NCBI GenBank assembly: GCA_963920665.1
Contig: OY987265.1
Location: 5,585,001-5,649,000 of the forward strand
Length of the DNA stretch: 64,000 bases
Source: Straminergon stramineum
Lineage: Eukaryota > Streptophyta > Bryopsida > Hypnales > Calliergonaceae
Reading direction: 5' to 3'
Each line of letters opens with the position of its first letter. Positions within the stretch are counted from its first letter, which is position 1. Made by a program: the position numbers and the translations under genes. Below the pieces are notes generated by a model that worked only from the letters and a program-made list of their open reading frames with translations, searched no databases and was not told where the DNA came from. Of the stretch, positions 24,474 to 36,042 are shown in pieces.

Positions 24474-24979
24474 CTAAAACAAAGTACTACCGCATCTCAT
24501 CCCTAATACAAATCTGGTCGAATTGAGCCCAAGTGGCATCAAAATTGCACATAGTTTGTGTGTACGAGGGTGGGGTCTTTGAAATCTTCCTAGAACAATT
24601 CCGCCAAGTGATTCTTGCATATTCAAGCAAACTACACCATACATGTACTTGAGACAACTGTCTCGTGGCACCACCATTCGCCTTGGAAGATGAAGCACTA
24701 GTAGAAATGTGGTTTTATAGCACCATCGGAAAGAGTGGAGGGCACCACTGATTTTTCGCATGCTGCACTTTCTGTCAACCTTGTCTGTTCTCTGACATAT
24801 TTGCTCCGGATCGGAAATATTCTCTACACCCTCCGTTTGATATTTCTTTGCAAAAGATGTAAGAGTTTCATCGTTGTTGAGGGATGTGCTGATCAACTAG
24901 CTCATTGCATTCCATCTCTAGAGAGCCCCGACACTTTGTCTCTCTTTGATTCAAAAAAAGAAAAAAAAGAAAAAAAGAA
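24474..24979. other. Unassigned low-copy sequence, possible retroposon remnant
   Basis: A 140-codon frame is open on the minus strand (24896-24474). In another minus frame the string CNFDATWAQFDQICIRDE loosely resembles the start of a LINE-type RNase H domain. An A-rich tail on the plus strand at 24951-24979 follows TCTCTCTTTGATTC. The two hints point to opposite strands, so no firm call is made. Confidence 0.2.
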
Positions 24980-25999
24980 GTGAAGCATCATTACCATTAA
25001 AGCGTCAATGGTCAACAATTGTAAATTATTACGCATGATAGCCCACAAGAGCCTACAAGAGCCAATTGGTCGTGCTAGCAAGGATCACATAATACTACTA
25101 AAGTAAACAACTTCTTACAAACATGCTGTGTCAGCATCGCCTACTAACTGCTAGTTCCAACAACCTCTGGAAACGCAAGTCAGATTCACTGGTATCTTAC
25201 CTGGGTTCTCTCAAATTTTTTGGGTACTCTCGTTAGAGTTGTGGCTGGTTTCACAAGAACGCCATTCCACTAGTGGAGTGATTTTGAGAGATCCGGGATT
25301 TTCCGCATACTACATGAAGATCCACAGACAGTTTTTTAATTTTATTATGGAGATCGACCTTGTATTGGAGCCCCGATCGAAGATGGTTTGGTGGCAATTC
25401 GGGATGAAACAACGTACCTCTTTTCTGCGCCTTAGCGGTAACAATGGTAAGCAAGGCGTTGCTAAATGTCCAGACGCGCTGAGAATTAATGGAAGCACAA
25501 TGCAACCAGAACTTGTGGATGATGAACTCGTCGTCGCCAGAGTCACAAAGGGGAGACAATCATGCAGTGTTGACGACGACCCTTGAATTTTGCCTCGCCA
25601 AGAATTGACCGCTACAGTACCGCTTTGTGGTAAATTCTCCAGATCAAGTGAGCTTCCTTCCGAGCACGTTCGGATCGAGTCCCGTATTTCCTGCCAGCGA
25701 AATTGGAAGTCGGGTTTCAGGATCCAGGATCCAGGATCGATAAAACAGAACGTCGAGCTTCCTTCCTTTGGTTTCTTGTTGTGCGAATAACTAGTTGAGA
25801 CAGTTCAATACAACCGATAAGAACATCTAAATTGACAGTAATTTCAGTAATCTTGCTGAAATGGATGGCAGCCTGCTCTCTTGCTCATAGAAAAGGCTCG
25901 CTTCGTCTTTTAATCTAATTGCTGCATGTGCACATCATGGAGCACATGGGAATCTGGGGGGCTTGATGCACCTCTCGTGGACTATGGACTGAGGAAATT
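24980..25999. other. Low-copy GC-richer stretch, possible minus-strand exon
   Basis: Between about 25750 and 25310 a minus-strand frame is open and contains SLDLENLPQSGTVAV and a serine/threonine-rich segment. A CAG acceptor-like site precedes it near 25695. The plus strand also has a 115-codon frame (25239-25586). Neither matches a family I recognise. It may belong with the decayed gene at 23829-24358. Confidence 0.25.
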
Positions 26000-26904
26000 C
26001 GTCGTCAAAGTTATTGAAAACCCTCCAAACCACTCAAAACTGTCATTTCTATTATGCAGAGAGTATAACAGTTTTAAAAAGCGTTTTTCTTTTCTTTTCA
26101 TATCTAAATGTATGATTTTGCACTAAACTACAGTACTACAGAGTATAAGAATGTGTGGAGGAAATTTCATAAACTTTGACCTAGTACATTGCAAGATATT
26201 TCAGCATTTGAATTGAAGAAAACAAGATGTTTTGCCCCTTGCTTGATTATATTTTTTGGCTTTGAATCTTCTTCACCTCAAATTTTTGCACTATTGATTT
26301 TGAATTTCTAAATTTTTCATGTTGAAGAATTGAGTTGAGGGTTGGGAAAAAAAATTAAAATAAACACACTTGCTTTTTTTCTTAAAAGAATTGTTATATG
26401 GAGGGAGGTACACGGGAGAAGGGAAACTAAATCTTTAATAGTTCTAAGATGGAATTAAAACCCACTAATTGCAATGGTGAGATTGTTTTATGAAGAAAAC
26501 TACACCATTTTTTTTAAATTGTGAAAATTGAGTTAAAATATGAATTCTATAAGTTTGTTTTCGATGAAGATGATTGAATTGCCTAAAAAACAAGTCTCTC
26601 CATAACTTTCTCATCACTAGTCCATATGGAATGAATCAAGGCTTTCCATGTAGTTAAAAGTATTTTTTGTGAGATTTAAAAAAAAAATTTATTTGTACTA
26701 CTTGGCAAATTGCTTTTTGAGCTTAGTATGGCATAATTTTTGTTCTTGTGCAACAATAGGAACAAATTTTATATTCCTCCAAAGCTCATATGGTTTCCTA
26801 TCTTCAAAAAAGTTTCCAAAAATCAAGTCAAAAATTGAGATCATAGGAATTTATCCAAACCTTGCAATATCCCCCAAGGGAACACCTAGTCCTTTAGGGA
26901 TTAA
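26000..26904 (+). mobile_element. TTAA-family element, 0.95-kb subfamily, decayed left end
   Basis: The right end is AGTCCTTTAGGGATTAA with TTAA at 26901-26904. The interior matches 62582-62890 and the 43671 element: CTCAAAACTGTCATTTCTAT, GTGTGGAGGAAATTTCA, then TTGCAAGATAT and CATAACTTTCTCATCA. The left terminus is too diverged to place exactly. Confidence 0.5.
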
Positions 26905-27140
26905 ATAAGGTTAGGGGTACAATTTGAGGGGTCCTTTCTAGAATTTTTCATTTGAAATGCTATAATTATTGTTTGATTTATTATGTCATTTTTAGGTGTT
27001 GAGAATAAAACAAAAGTGCACTACATTATAGACAAAATGAAAATTTTGCAAATTGATTAATTCAATATCAATGGCTAGAGTAAGTCATTTTCATGGATAA
27101 GCCTAGTCTATAATGTAGTAGGATCTAAGATACAAGATAC

Positions 27141-27419
27141 TTAACCCTTAAAGGACAGACTAGTGACTGTGGAAATCATGGCTTTTGGAACCGTGTGACA
27201 TCATCTACTTTCAAAAAAATTAAAGTTAAAATTTAAAAAAATTAAATTAAAAAAAATATTTAAATAAATAAATATATATATCGGAGGTCAAACTACTAAA
27301 GAAGACCTTCGCTTCCTACCCCTAATTCCGAGGATGAATAGTTCCACTTTTGTCCTACACAAGAGAATTCCTTGTCATCCATCGAACACAAAACGTCCAT
27401 GTCGACGTTTAAGGGTTAA
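27141..27419 (+). mobile_element. TTAA-flanked MITE, 279 bp (short subfamily)
   Basis: It starts TTAACCCTTAAAGGACAGAC and ends GACGTTTAAGGGTTAA, with TTAA intact on both sides. The body is colinear with 45825-46061: GACTGTGGAAATCA-like, GTGTGACATCATCTACTTT, CCCCTAATTCCGAGGATGAA and GAGAATTCCTTGTCATCC. An AT-rich expansion near 27220-27280 explains the extra length. Confidence 0.75.
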
Positions 27420-27556
27420 ACAACTAATGTAGGGACTTCATAATATGATCCCTACTACCAACAAGCAACTCATTTAGGTTACAATCTATTCCTACACTTT
27501 AGATGCATGTGTGTTTTTTGCCAGACAGTACGGAGAACAATGACTTTCCTTATTGT

Positions 27557-28117
27557 CTGTAGCCACTCATCTAAGTTATTGCGGTGTACAACCTCCCCAC
27601 TTTGAATGATACCTTAAGAACTTCAATTGATAATAATAAAACTTGGATATCCACAGATTTGGCTCTTGGATCCAAAGATCTCTTCGCAGCTTTATGAATC
27701 GCACTCCTCCCGCTATTCAAATGCAAAAAAGTGACGCCTTGTACTGCCGTATCATCTACCGCTTAAGTTAAAGTTATTTTTTATGATTCTCAAGAAACTT
27801 CCTTACTAAGAGTTGAAAGTCCTCGAACTCAACTTTTTGCAGGCATGTCCTCCAACCACCCAACTTGCTAACTTAAGCTCCCGAATCCTGTTTGAAGGTT
27901 TCTCCACTGCGGAAAGTTCAAGGATTTAATTTTTCTTTCTTTTATTGCAAGCAATTCAAGTCGTTTGAAGCAATATTTTGTGAAGCAACTCTAACTCTGC
28001 AACGTGCACCTGCCGGGATCTCCCGGAAGAACAGTCGGAGTACTTGTCTCTCCCGATCGATCTTCACCTGCCGCTTTTCCATTCATTCTGCAACATGGAG
28101 CTTGCGTTTTGCTACTG
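27557..28117 (-). pseudogene. Decayed coding fragments of an unknown gene, copy B
   Basis: Colinear with 23829-24358 in the same orientation, about 3.7 kb away. Matching minus-strand frames are VEFEDFQLLVRKFLENHKK (27832-27778) and KAAKRSLDPRAKSVD (27694-27653). The 5' part of the unit (28117-28000) is diverged and frameshifted relative to copy A and runs into a family C repeat at 28125, which truncates the homology. It reads as a partial duplicate. Function unknown. Confidence 0.4.
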
Positions 28118-28124
28118 TGCGTAG

Positions 28125-28378
28125 TTTCTATTATTAGACTGAGACTGGTTGAATTTTCATAATTTTATTGTTGGCAAGTGAATGGAGATTCCAACGCACC
28201 AAAGAATGCGGCATTTGGATACCGTATGCAAAAGTTATGAAGTGTCAAAGTTTTTTTTGGGTAGAGGTTCTGAAATCGTTTCTTCCACATAGGTACATAT
28301 TGATTTTTAAAGATGTTACATGGAGTGATGACGGTGGGTTTAGACAAGGTGTGGTTTTGGAGGTACCCACGTTAGATT
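28125..28378 (+). repeat. Dispersed repeat, copy 2 (family C)
   Basis: Best-preserved copy: TTATTGTTGGCAAGTGAATG, GCATTTGGATACCGTATGCA then AAAGTTATG, GTTCTGAAATCGTTTC, GTACATATTGATTTTTAAAG and GAGGTACCCACGTTAGAT. See 14835-15120. Confidence 0.6.
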
Positions 28379-29440
28379 AGGCGCCAAATTCTTGTAATGT
28401 TGTAGTGAAAATATGATTGGTCTACCAAGATCAATAAAATGACCAATTAGATTAGTTGAATATCCTTTCATGATCATTTCTACGATTAATGTCAAGTCCA
28501 GATTTCGAGGCAGATTTGCCACCATTCCATTGGGTAGTCATAGAGAGTTACATCACACCACCATTGTTCATTCTACAATTTCAAACCTCTTGAAAGTCAC
28601 AATCATTCAATATCTATAAAATTGTATACTTTAATGATTTAGAAAAATTGTATAATGTATGAATGGAAAGAAAAAACGGTGGTCTACTAGAACCAATGTC
28701 ATAGATATTTTGGAAAAATTGCAATTACTTTCAATGATACTTTGAAAAGTGATCTTAACATATTTAGTTCAACATTTAGGGACTAATTATGTATTAGTAT
28801 GACAATTGTTGCAAATGTTGCAACAAACCACTATGGTGTAAGAAAACATAGTATTTTCTTTAGTTTGCTAGAAAACAAACTCTTAACTCAATAGTACTTT
28901 CAAAATATGTGAGAAAATCTGTAAAAATGAAAAATGTACCCATTTGTGGATAAGAATATGATAGTGGGTCATATGATTATATTGTGTAGAGTGATGTACC
29001 TTATTATAATAAAGTAGAATGAAAGATTGTTGAACAATTCAAAAAAGGATTCATCAAGTGTCGAGATTCATTGAGAAGCTACTTTGGTGTCATTCAAGTT
29101 TCGTAAGAAAAAATATAAATGTAATGAATGAAATTGTGACATAGTTTGCATTTAATAAAAGAACTAAAACTCAACTTGTTGCAATGCAACATCAATCACC
29201 AAAAAGGTTTCATCAAATTGCAAGGTTTCATCAAAAAGATGTTTGAATGTCATTTGGGTTTAGTAAAACAAATGGATTAAATTTTTTTGGGTGAAAACAT
29301 GGCGGATGAAATCTTGACAAGGCAGTTTTGTATTTAGGAGATCAAAGATTTGGTGAATGGCTCCATGGGGCATGAATAGTATTCATCCATGTGCAGATGA
29401 AAGTGGAACATTCATCCAAAATATATCGTACGTTCTACGA
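28379..29440. other. Intergenic, no gene recognised
   Basis: AT-rich sequence with no shared repeat found and no domain in any frame. Confidence 0.4.
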
Positions 29441-29790
29441 ATGATGAATTGTGGCTTTCCCGCCTTCTCTCCCATTTGAGGGCCCTCTCGACTCTCCTGC
29501 AATTTTGCTGCGTTTCTCCGTCGCATTGCTGTTGCCGATTTCGATTTCCTTCGTCGCGATCACCGACAGTATGCTCAGCTCTGCTCAACTCAGAAGAAAA
29601 ATTCCAGCTCGTTTGATGCGCATTTGGGTGTGCAACTCTGGTTTCTCTGGAGTTTGTATGTTTCTCACCCTTTGGTTCAGCCATGGAAACTCCGCCGTCC
29701 AGCTAGTTTCATTCCTGTTAGAAATTGTTGGCAGGAGGTTTTGCGAATCTGATCTTTACTTTCTTGGAACAGTTGTGTAGCAAATTATAA
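29441..29790 (+). promoter_or_regulatory. GC- and pyrimidine-rich stretch upstream of DCC1
   Basis: Sharp rise in C/T and CpG content (CTCTCGACTCTCCTGC, TTCTCCGTCGCATTGC), as in plant 5' UTRs. It lies 1.1 kb before the DCC1 start codon. It could be a non-coding first exon or a separate promoter. The 109-codon plus frame here begins at GTG, not ATG, and shows no domain, so I do not call it a gene. Confidence 0.3.
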
Positions 29791-30731
29791 CGCTTGAATT
29801 TACCATGTTTGGGGTATAATAGAGTCTACTGGGGCACGAAGGGCAATAGTTTTTATCTCGACCCGTGTGGCTTAGTTAATAGAACGATCCATTAGAGTCT
29901 GTGGATTGGATCTCTTTTTCTTCTCATCACTGTTATAATGTGTTTACGTGTTTGGTATTACAAACCTGGAGACTGATTGGGGAAATATTATATTCTGAAC
30001 CCTGCTAACATCCACATTTAGTACTTTAGACTGGATTTGAGTTGTCTCTCAACGAGAACGCTGTGATAATGGGAGATTTACTGGTGAAGAAAATTAATCA
30101 TGGAAATCGGATTGTCAACTAGAATCGGTAGGAGAGGAGTAAGATCTCGCCTTTAGGTCTTGGAACGGTACAAAGGGAGTAAAAATTGCCTTGAAGGTTT
30201 TGAATCCGGGTTCAAATTCAGGGAATGCCAGTCAATGGTGACCTATGTCATCGATGCGAAGTTTTTAAAATTTGGTGTGGGCAAGAGCTCTTCAAAAGCT
30301 TAGGTCTGGTGTTCAGGGTTAGGGTATTCTGCACTACGATCTCTGATTGAAATGAGTCTGTGGTGAGTCAGAGTTTAGGGTTTCGAAAGGGTCAAATCGA
30401 TCCAGTATTTCTCGACTCGATTTTCACAAATTTCCTACTGATCTGCCATTCAAAGCTTCTCAAGTCTGGCAGGAATTGTTCTCAATGTAGTTCTCAATTT
30501 AGCATAACTTCTTCCAAAATCTTTTATGTGTACTAGATATATTAATTTCACAGTGCTAAATTTAAGATTCTCGCACATTCATCAGCGTTCTATGCAGATT
30601 GAGCTATTTCTCAGTGTCTTCTGCAGCTTAAAGATCTCATTTGGAACCTCTGCTGGCAGGTTAATCGGCTGGGTTAGACTGAAAGGACTTGGGTAAAGCT
30701 TTGTTGGACTTGAAGGAGAGCGTTCTTCCCT

Positions 30732-30748
30732 AAACCCTAAACCCTAAA
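30732..30748 (+). promoter_or_regulatory. Double telo-box upstream of DCC1
   Basis: AAACCCTAAACCCTAAA lies 103 bp before the ATG. A further ACCCTAAAC occurs at 30773-30781. Telo-boxes near the transcription start are typical of plant genes expressed in dividing cells (ribosomal protein, replication and PCNA genes), which fits a replication clamp-loader subunit. The role here is inferred from position. Confidence 0.6.
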
Positions 30749-30850
30749 CTGCAACTGCAACCGCAAAATGCAACCCTAAACAGCGATCTTTCAAAATGCA
30801 TGAGCTTTTCGAATGGTGCTTAATCTGAAGATAGTGAATAGTGAAAGGCA

Positions 30851-33800
30851 ATGGCGGAGTTGCTGGAGCTCAATGTGAATGGAAGTGCCGCCGTGGTGTA
30901 CGCTGAGGGATTTGGCACTGACGAGTTCAAACTGTTGGAAGTGGATGAAAGCATCTTACAAGAGTTACTGCATGATGGGTACGTAGATCTCCTTCACTCC
31001 CTCTCAGACAACATTGGACAACATCAGTATAATTTGAGCTTCTGAACTAGTTAAATTATTTTGGGCAATGCCATTTCCAACTAGCAACCTACAGCAAGGG
31101 CTAGTAAGTGGCAGTCCCTTCAAATTTACTGCCATTCACTTGCCTAGTGCCGTCAAAGCAAAAATTCTGTTTTTGATTTGTGAATGGGGTCAGTATAGGG
31201 GATCCTCTGTTTAGACCCACTATTGTTTAGGGTATTGAAATCAGCAAAGTCTTAATTGAAGTGTATAGGACCCTAGTTTATAAGGTAAGTGCACCCATAA
31301 TCCACACTAATAGCATCTGAGTATATTTACTATTATATCGGATTGTTTTCTGCAAGTGAAAGAGGATTCCAAATGCACTTTAGCACGCGTTATTTGGATA
31401 CGGTATGCATATGTTCTGAAATTTCAGAATATTGTTTGTAGGTGTTCCAAGAATAAACACTTTACTCTCCTACCCTCTCATGTTCTGATTGTGTACATCT
31501 TGTGGCATCTAGATTCTTGTGACGCTTTTGGGTCCAAATGTAGGTTTTGCATTTTGGGCAGTGATGATAATGGGTGTGCATATACCTTATATAACACCCA
31601 AACGTCATGTGAAATCAATTCATAATGTACAATTACTGATTAGACCCCCGCGGGACAACTTGCATAGTGGGACGACTTGCGTAGCCTAATGACCGTTTTC
31701 GCTTTACCCTATCCCAAGATCAGTGTTGGCAAAATTAAATAAAATTTTGCAATATTCATTTTGTTCAGAATTTTCATTGATATGTCTGAAAATTCAAGAA
31801 TTTTAAATACAACGTTTTACTAATTAACAAGGTACTTTCGATGATCTCAAAATACAAATAATAGAATACAAATTTGAATTAGGTATGTATAATTGCTTTA
31901 GAGTTCTTCAGGTGATGAAAAGATTAGGTGTTCAGTATCTAAATTGTTGAACCCAATGTCTCAAATAGAAGTGTTGAACCTTCCTGGTTCCCCATAATTA
32001 AATATTTCCACAATGTCTACCGTTATCTTGGTGTACGATATCTCAAACCCTACTTGTCACTTTTTGGTCCGGTTTTGTGACTTATGAAGGTCTTCAAAAG
32101 CACTCTGAAGTTACCATGGGGGTCTTCAAATTGTTGGGTCTAGAGGGAAGAAACCTATAGTACGCTGTCTCTCCCTGCGGGTCTTCTAATGTACAACTAG
32201 CCGTGCATTGTAATCATGATTGTGTTGCAGTGTCCATCACCACCCTCCATTTCAGCGTAATGGAATGGGTTGAAAACGTTGAGAGTACATCTGTACCCTT
32301 ATTGCTGCTTTATCGATGGTTGAAATGGATGGGTGGGGTAGGTTGTTCACGCTATAATTCAACTGTTTTAAATCTCAGATCAGACATTTGTGTTGTACTC
32401 AGACTGACCATCAAGGGAGATAAAAACGATGAAGCGGTTCTGTGTACGTCCTCGACCACATATGCAATCAAATACGTTTCAACTTCCAACACGGTCTTAC
32501 TCATTCCTCCTGTACAACACACTACTCCTCAACCAGAAACCACTGACGATGGAATAGCTTGTATAGAGTCAGCCAGTGCCGGTGTAGTGGCAACGGCTTC
32601 GGGTCTCATTGAACTTGTGGAGACAGCACCCAGGCTCGACAAACTGAAGACTCTTCTGAACCAGCGACCATACACTGAAGACTTGGATGAGGAGCAGGTT
32701 ATACACTCAACTCTTTCTAATGGCACTCTTTGTAATTGCTGATTGGACGACTTCCACTTGTCAAGCTGTGAACACATTTAAGTGCATTTAGAAGCCGTTT
32801 GTTCCCCGTGGTTCAGAGTGTGTATGATTTACTATTTTACACCAAAAGATTTAATTACCGTGGATTTGAAAGTATTGGACTACAAACATACTGTGGTTTG
32901 CCAAATTTTCAAGTTACAGAGATTTTTTCCACGTATGTAGAATTTTTGGGAAAAGGAACCTCTTTGTAATTAGTAGTATCCACAGTTATTACAGTTTCTG
33001 GTGTAGTTGTTTTCCAGTCAACTTTTACTGTTACACATTGAATGTTCGCTGACAAGTCGTGGGAACGGAATTACTTACACGTGACTTCTTTGTTCAGATG
33101 TTGGAGGAAGATGATCGGGGACGAGCGGGGCTCTACACCATGGACGACATAATAAGCCAAGTGCAAGCCAGTCGTATTCAAATTAAAGCAGCGTTAGAGT
33201 CAATGCAAGCAGTAGAAATCGAAGGTTTTTGGAGAATCGTTGATGAGAAGTTCATGCAGGGTCTATTGGAGGTCGTTTTATTGTCCGCAGTGCAACACGA
33301 TTGGGACTTAAAGTTGTTATCAGAACCAGAAGTTGTCCAAACTATCAGAAATGATGGCTACTCTCCGAGAATCGTCAAATATTGTCTTGCATGTTATGGG
33401 AGAGAGGTTCTACAGGATTCGGATATCAGACGATGGGCACTTGAGGAAAGCAAGGTCTGTCTACATTATGCGAAGCAGCTCCTTCGTGCAGCCTCAAAGT
33501 GGAGACTCGAGGATTTTGTGGAGGCTTGGAAGAACAATATTCCTACGGGAATTCAACCCGAACTGAAAATGTTGAAAGGCGAGGTTTTAGTAGAGAGGAT
33601 TGGTGGCGATTCCTGGGTAAGACTGTACAGCGTGTCCTCTTTGCCTTCAAAGCCAGCAGAGCGCTTCTCTGCGCTCTTCAAGGAAAAGACTAAGTGGGAA
33701 TGGGACGATCTGGAGCCCTATTTAAGGTGGAGATTCTCTTCGATACTCTTCTTTCAACTTTTAATGCTCATTTGAGGTTCCTGAAACAATGCTAAAACTT

Positions 33801-34151
33801 ACATTTCTTTCTTAATTTTTGGTAGATCCAGTTTTAGCAGGGTCCCTTGGTCTCCCACGAAAATAGGGCCTTGCAAGTGAATTTTCACTAATCACTTTAT
33901 ATGAAATCCGTCCCCCAAAGGAGAAATTTTCCATCCTCTATTGAGGTGTCATAGGAAGGAACTTATAGAATGTTAAGTCTTTTGATTGGAGCAATAATTA
34001 CTGCATTTAACTCAATGAAGTAATGTCTATGTCCTGCATTGATGACAGGGGAATGCAAGCTCCAGGTCAATCAGTAGAAGCAATGCTCCTAAAATTCACT
34101 CGGAAGTCGCAAGTGTCCCCAAATGTTCCTGCAATCTACACGCCTCGTTGA
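30851..34151 (+). CDS. DCC1: Sister chromatid cohesion protein DCC1 (CTF18-RFC subunit), 4 exons
   Basis: The coding sequence joins 30851-30978, 32403-32697, 33098-33726 and 34049-34151: 1155 nt, 384 residues, stop TGA. All three introns are GT-AG (GG|GTACGT, CAG|GTTATA, AAG|GTGGAG donors; CTCAG, TTCAG and GACAG acceptors) and the frame is continuous through phases 2, 0 and 2. With CTF8, DCC1 joins CTF18-RFC, a nuclear clamp loader that loads PCNA and supports sister chromatid cohesion. Family hallmarks are GFGTDEFKLLEVD (residues 20-32), LTIKGDKNDEAVLC (44-57), GFWRI (184-188), CLACYG (237-242) and a C-terminal LLKFTRK. The N-terminal half is the CTF18/CTF8-binding region and the C-terminal half the winged-helix region that contacts Pol epsilon in yeast. 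Length is close to the human protein (393). The ATG has G at -3 and +4. No break is seen. Confidence 0.93.
31335..31590 (+). repeat. Diverged family C repeat inside DCC1 intron 1
   Basis: Within intron 1 (30979-32402). It shares TCTGCAAGTGAAAGAGGATT, GTTATTTGGATACGGTATGC and GTTCTGATTGTGTACAT with the other family C copies, in the same orientation as the gene. Its position means the repeat is tolerated in transcribed DNA. Confidence 0.45.
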
Positions 34152-35826
34152 ATCTCTCATTGAGCAAGCTGGGGTTACTTCGTCGCTTCCTTGCCTAAAC
34201 TCTACGTTCACGCTTCAAACATTCAACGGTCCCTATTGAAGCCAAGAAAGTGAAGATATTCTGTTCAACGTCCATTTGTAAGGTAGGGAACCCATCCCCG
34301 TGGATTTCTACTATTTTGAGAGGTTTCAATTAGATTAGAATGCAAATTTCATGTGTAGATCTTGTCCTTACTTTCAAGAGACTTTCTACACAGTAAACCA
34401 TATAATATTTGGATACACTGTGATTAAGCAATGATGTGGAGACATTTAGCGTTTACTTCCTCCAAGCACATCTGTGGTGGCTATTGCTTGAAGATAAGCA
34501 CGTCACAGAGTTCTGTGCAAGTGAACAAATGTGCTAAAGAAGTTATGAGGAGCTGAGTGGTCAAGTACTGGATGAGGTTGCCGCTAGTTTAGGCTTACAC
34601 ATTTGAGGAGTAGCGGCTCCCGTGAAGGCTAACCATGGGATCCCTCCTACGTAGAAGGAACCTTCGCAAGTTTGGGCCCTAAGTTCCACTTAGTAGTTGA
34701 CCATCCATGTGTCTAAAAGTTGTACTTCGTATCAAGATTTGAGAGTTTGCCAATGAGGGTTGGTTTATTTCGTCACATGACTGAGTACATTATCATCATG
34801 CAAAATCAAAATTTCTCTAACAGGGTTAATAGTAGCAATTCTTTTGCACAACATTAGGTTTATGTGGACATTCCTTTTTTCTCTAATTATTCCAAATTTT
34901 AGGTCAACTTTGTGGCCAATTGTCTCATTGTTGTAAATGTCAAGGACCAACAAAAGCATAAATTGCTAATGTTGTGCAAAAGAAAAGCAAATCTTTGAAC
35001 TTGTGTGTGCTCTTGATAATAGATAGTCATTTTGAATATTGCAAAGTAAGATGAAAAATTTGGGAAGCAAGAATCATTACATAGAACCTTTAGGTCTTGG
35101 TGTCAAATGATTATGGAATTTCTTCATATTACATACTCATCTCATGTTTTAACCTCTTTTGTTGTAGGTGATTTTGAGAAGAATTGAACTAAGCAACATA
35201 GGTGGGTGAAGGAAGAAAAAAAGCATTCAAAAAGTTAGGAGCATTTATACTATATTTTTCAGTAATATAAATATTTCAGTGTATTGATGATGATGATGAG
35301 TGATTTGAGTAGGTTTAGGGGCAATATTATTGTGTAGGGGTAATTACTAGAATAGTAGTTCAATGACTTCTTTTACAAAAGTTGAGGGTGACTTCATCTT
35401 TTGTATGGTACTTGATGTAGAAGCAAGTCAAGGATTATATGCCCAAAGTATACAATCAATAGGGTATCAACATATCAACTTTGAGGTGAAATTGAAATGG
35501 TCAAAATTGAAAAATTGAAATGATTGTGATAGTTGCAATCTATTCATAGTGAAGTTTCTATATAGTATATACATACAAAATTGTCTCTTCTACAATTGTA
35601 TTTTTTTAAATATATATTTGTAATATTTTAGTCCAAAAATCATGGATAAGTGTTGGTGGAAGATGTAATTGGGAATGTAATGACTTTTGGATGTGTACCT
35701 TTTCACTTTTGTCTGCAAGTAAAGAATGTGCAACTACTCTTGGTGATTGTTTAACTAAATGTGTTACAAGGACCGCAATTTCGTAGCTAGGATGGTGTTT
35801 TCTAAAAGCATCATAGGTTTCATGTA
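34152..35826. other. DCC1 3' flank and intergenic DNA
   Basis: The first 100-200 bp are presumably the DCC1 3' UTR; no clear AATAAA signal was found close by. The remainder is AT-rich with no recognised gene. Confidence 0.4.
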
Positions 35827-36040
35827 TAGGTAGAACCTCCTTTAGTGCATGGTGTTGGGACTATGTACTAAGAGGTTTATGCATCTTGAGAAGCCATAGG
35901 GCCACTTGTCTTTTTTATTTTGAAGCATGTGCTACATGTCCTTTCATCTTGAATCATGGGCATGGATCACCTATTGTTTACAAACTCTCTTAATGCATAT
36001 TATACACCAAGGGAAGGTGCACTTAGAGAGGTTCTACCTG
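35827..36040. mobile_element. TA-flanked MITE, 214 bp
   Basis: The ends are TAGGTAGAACCTCCTTTAGT and, reverse complemented, CAGGTAGAACCTCTCTAAGT. The inverted repeats span about 23 bp with few mismatches. TA flanks both sides (35825-35826 and 36041-36042). It is unrelated in sequence to the 17129 MITE. Tc1/mariner-type by target site; superfamily inferred. Confidence 0.7.
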
Positions 36041-36042
36041 TA

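Noticed and set aside
24474..24896. 140-codon minus-strand frame as an intact gene
   Set aside because: No start context, no domain, and stops in the reading frame that resembles RNase H; kept only as an unassigned remnant.
32203..32402. 5' part of the 179-codon frame overlapping DCC1 exon 2
   Set aside because: Homology to DCC1 begins exactly after the acceptor CTCAG at 32402; the upstream part is intron.
33727..33775. Codons after PYLR in the third DCC1 open frame
   Set aside because: They follow the donor AAG|GTGGAG, and splicing to 34049 restores the conserved C-terminus.
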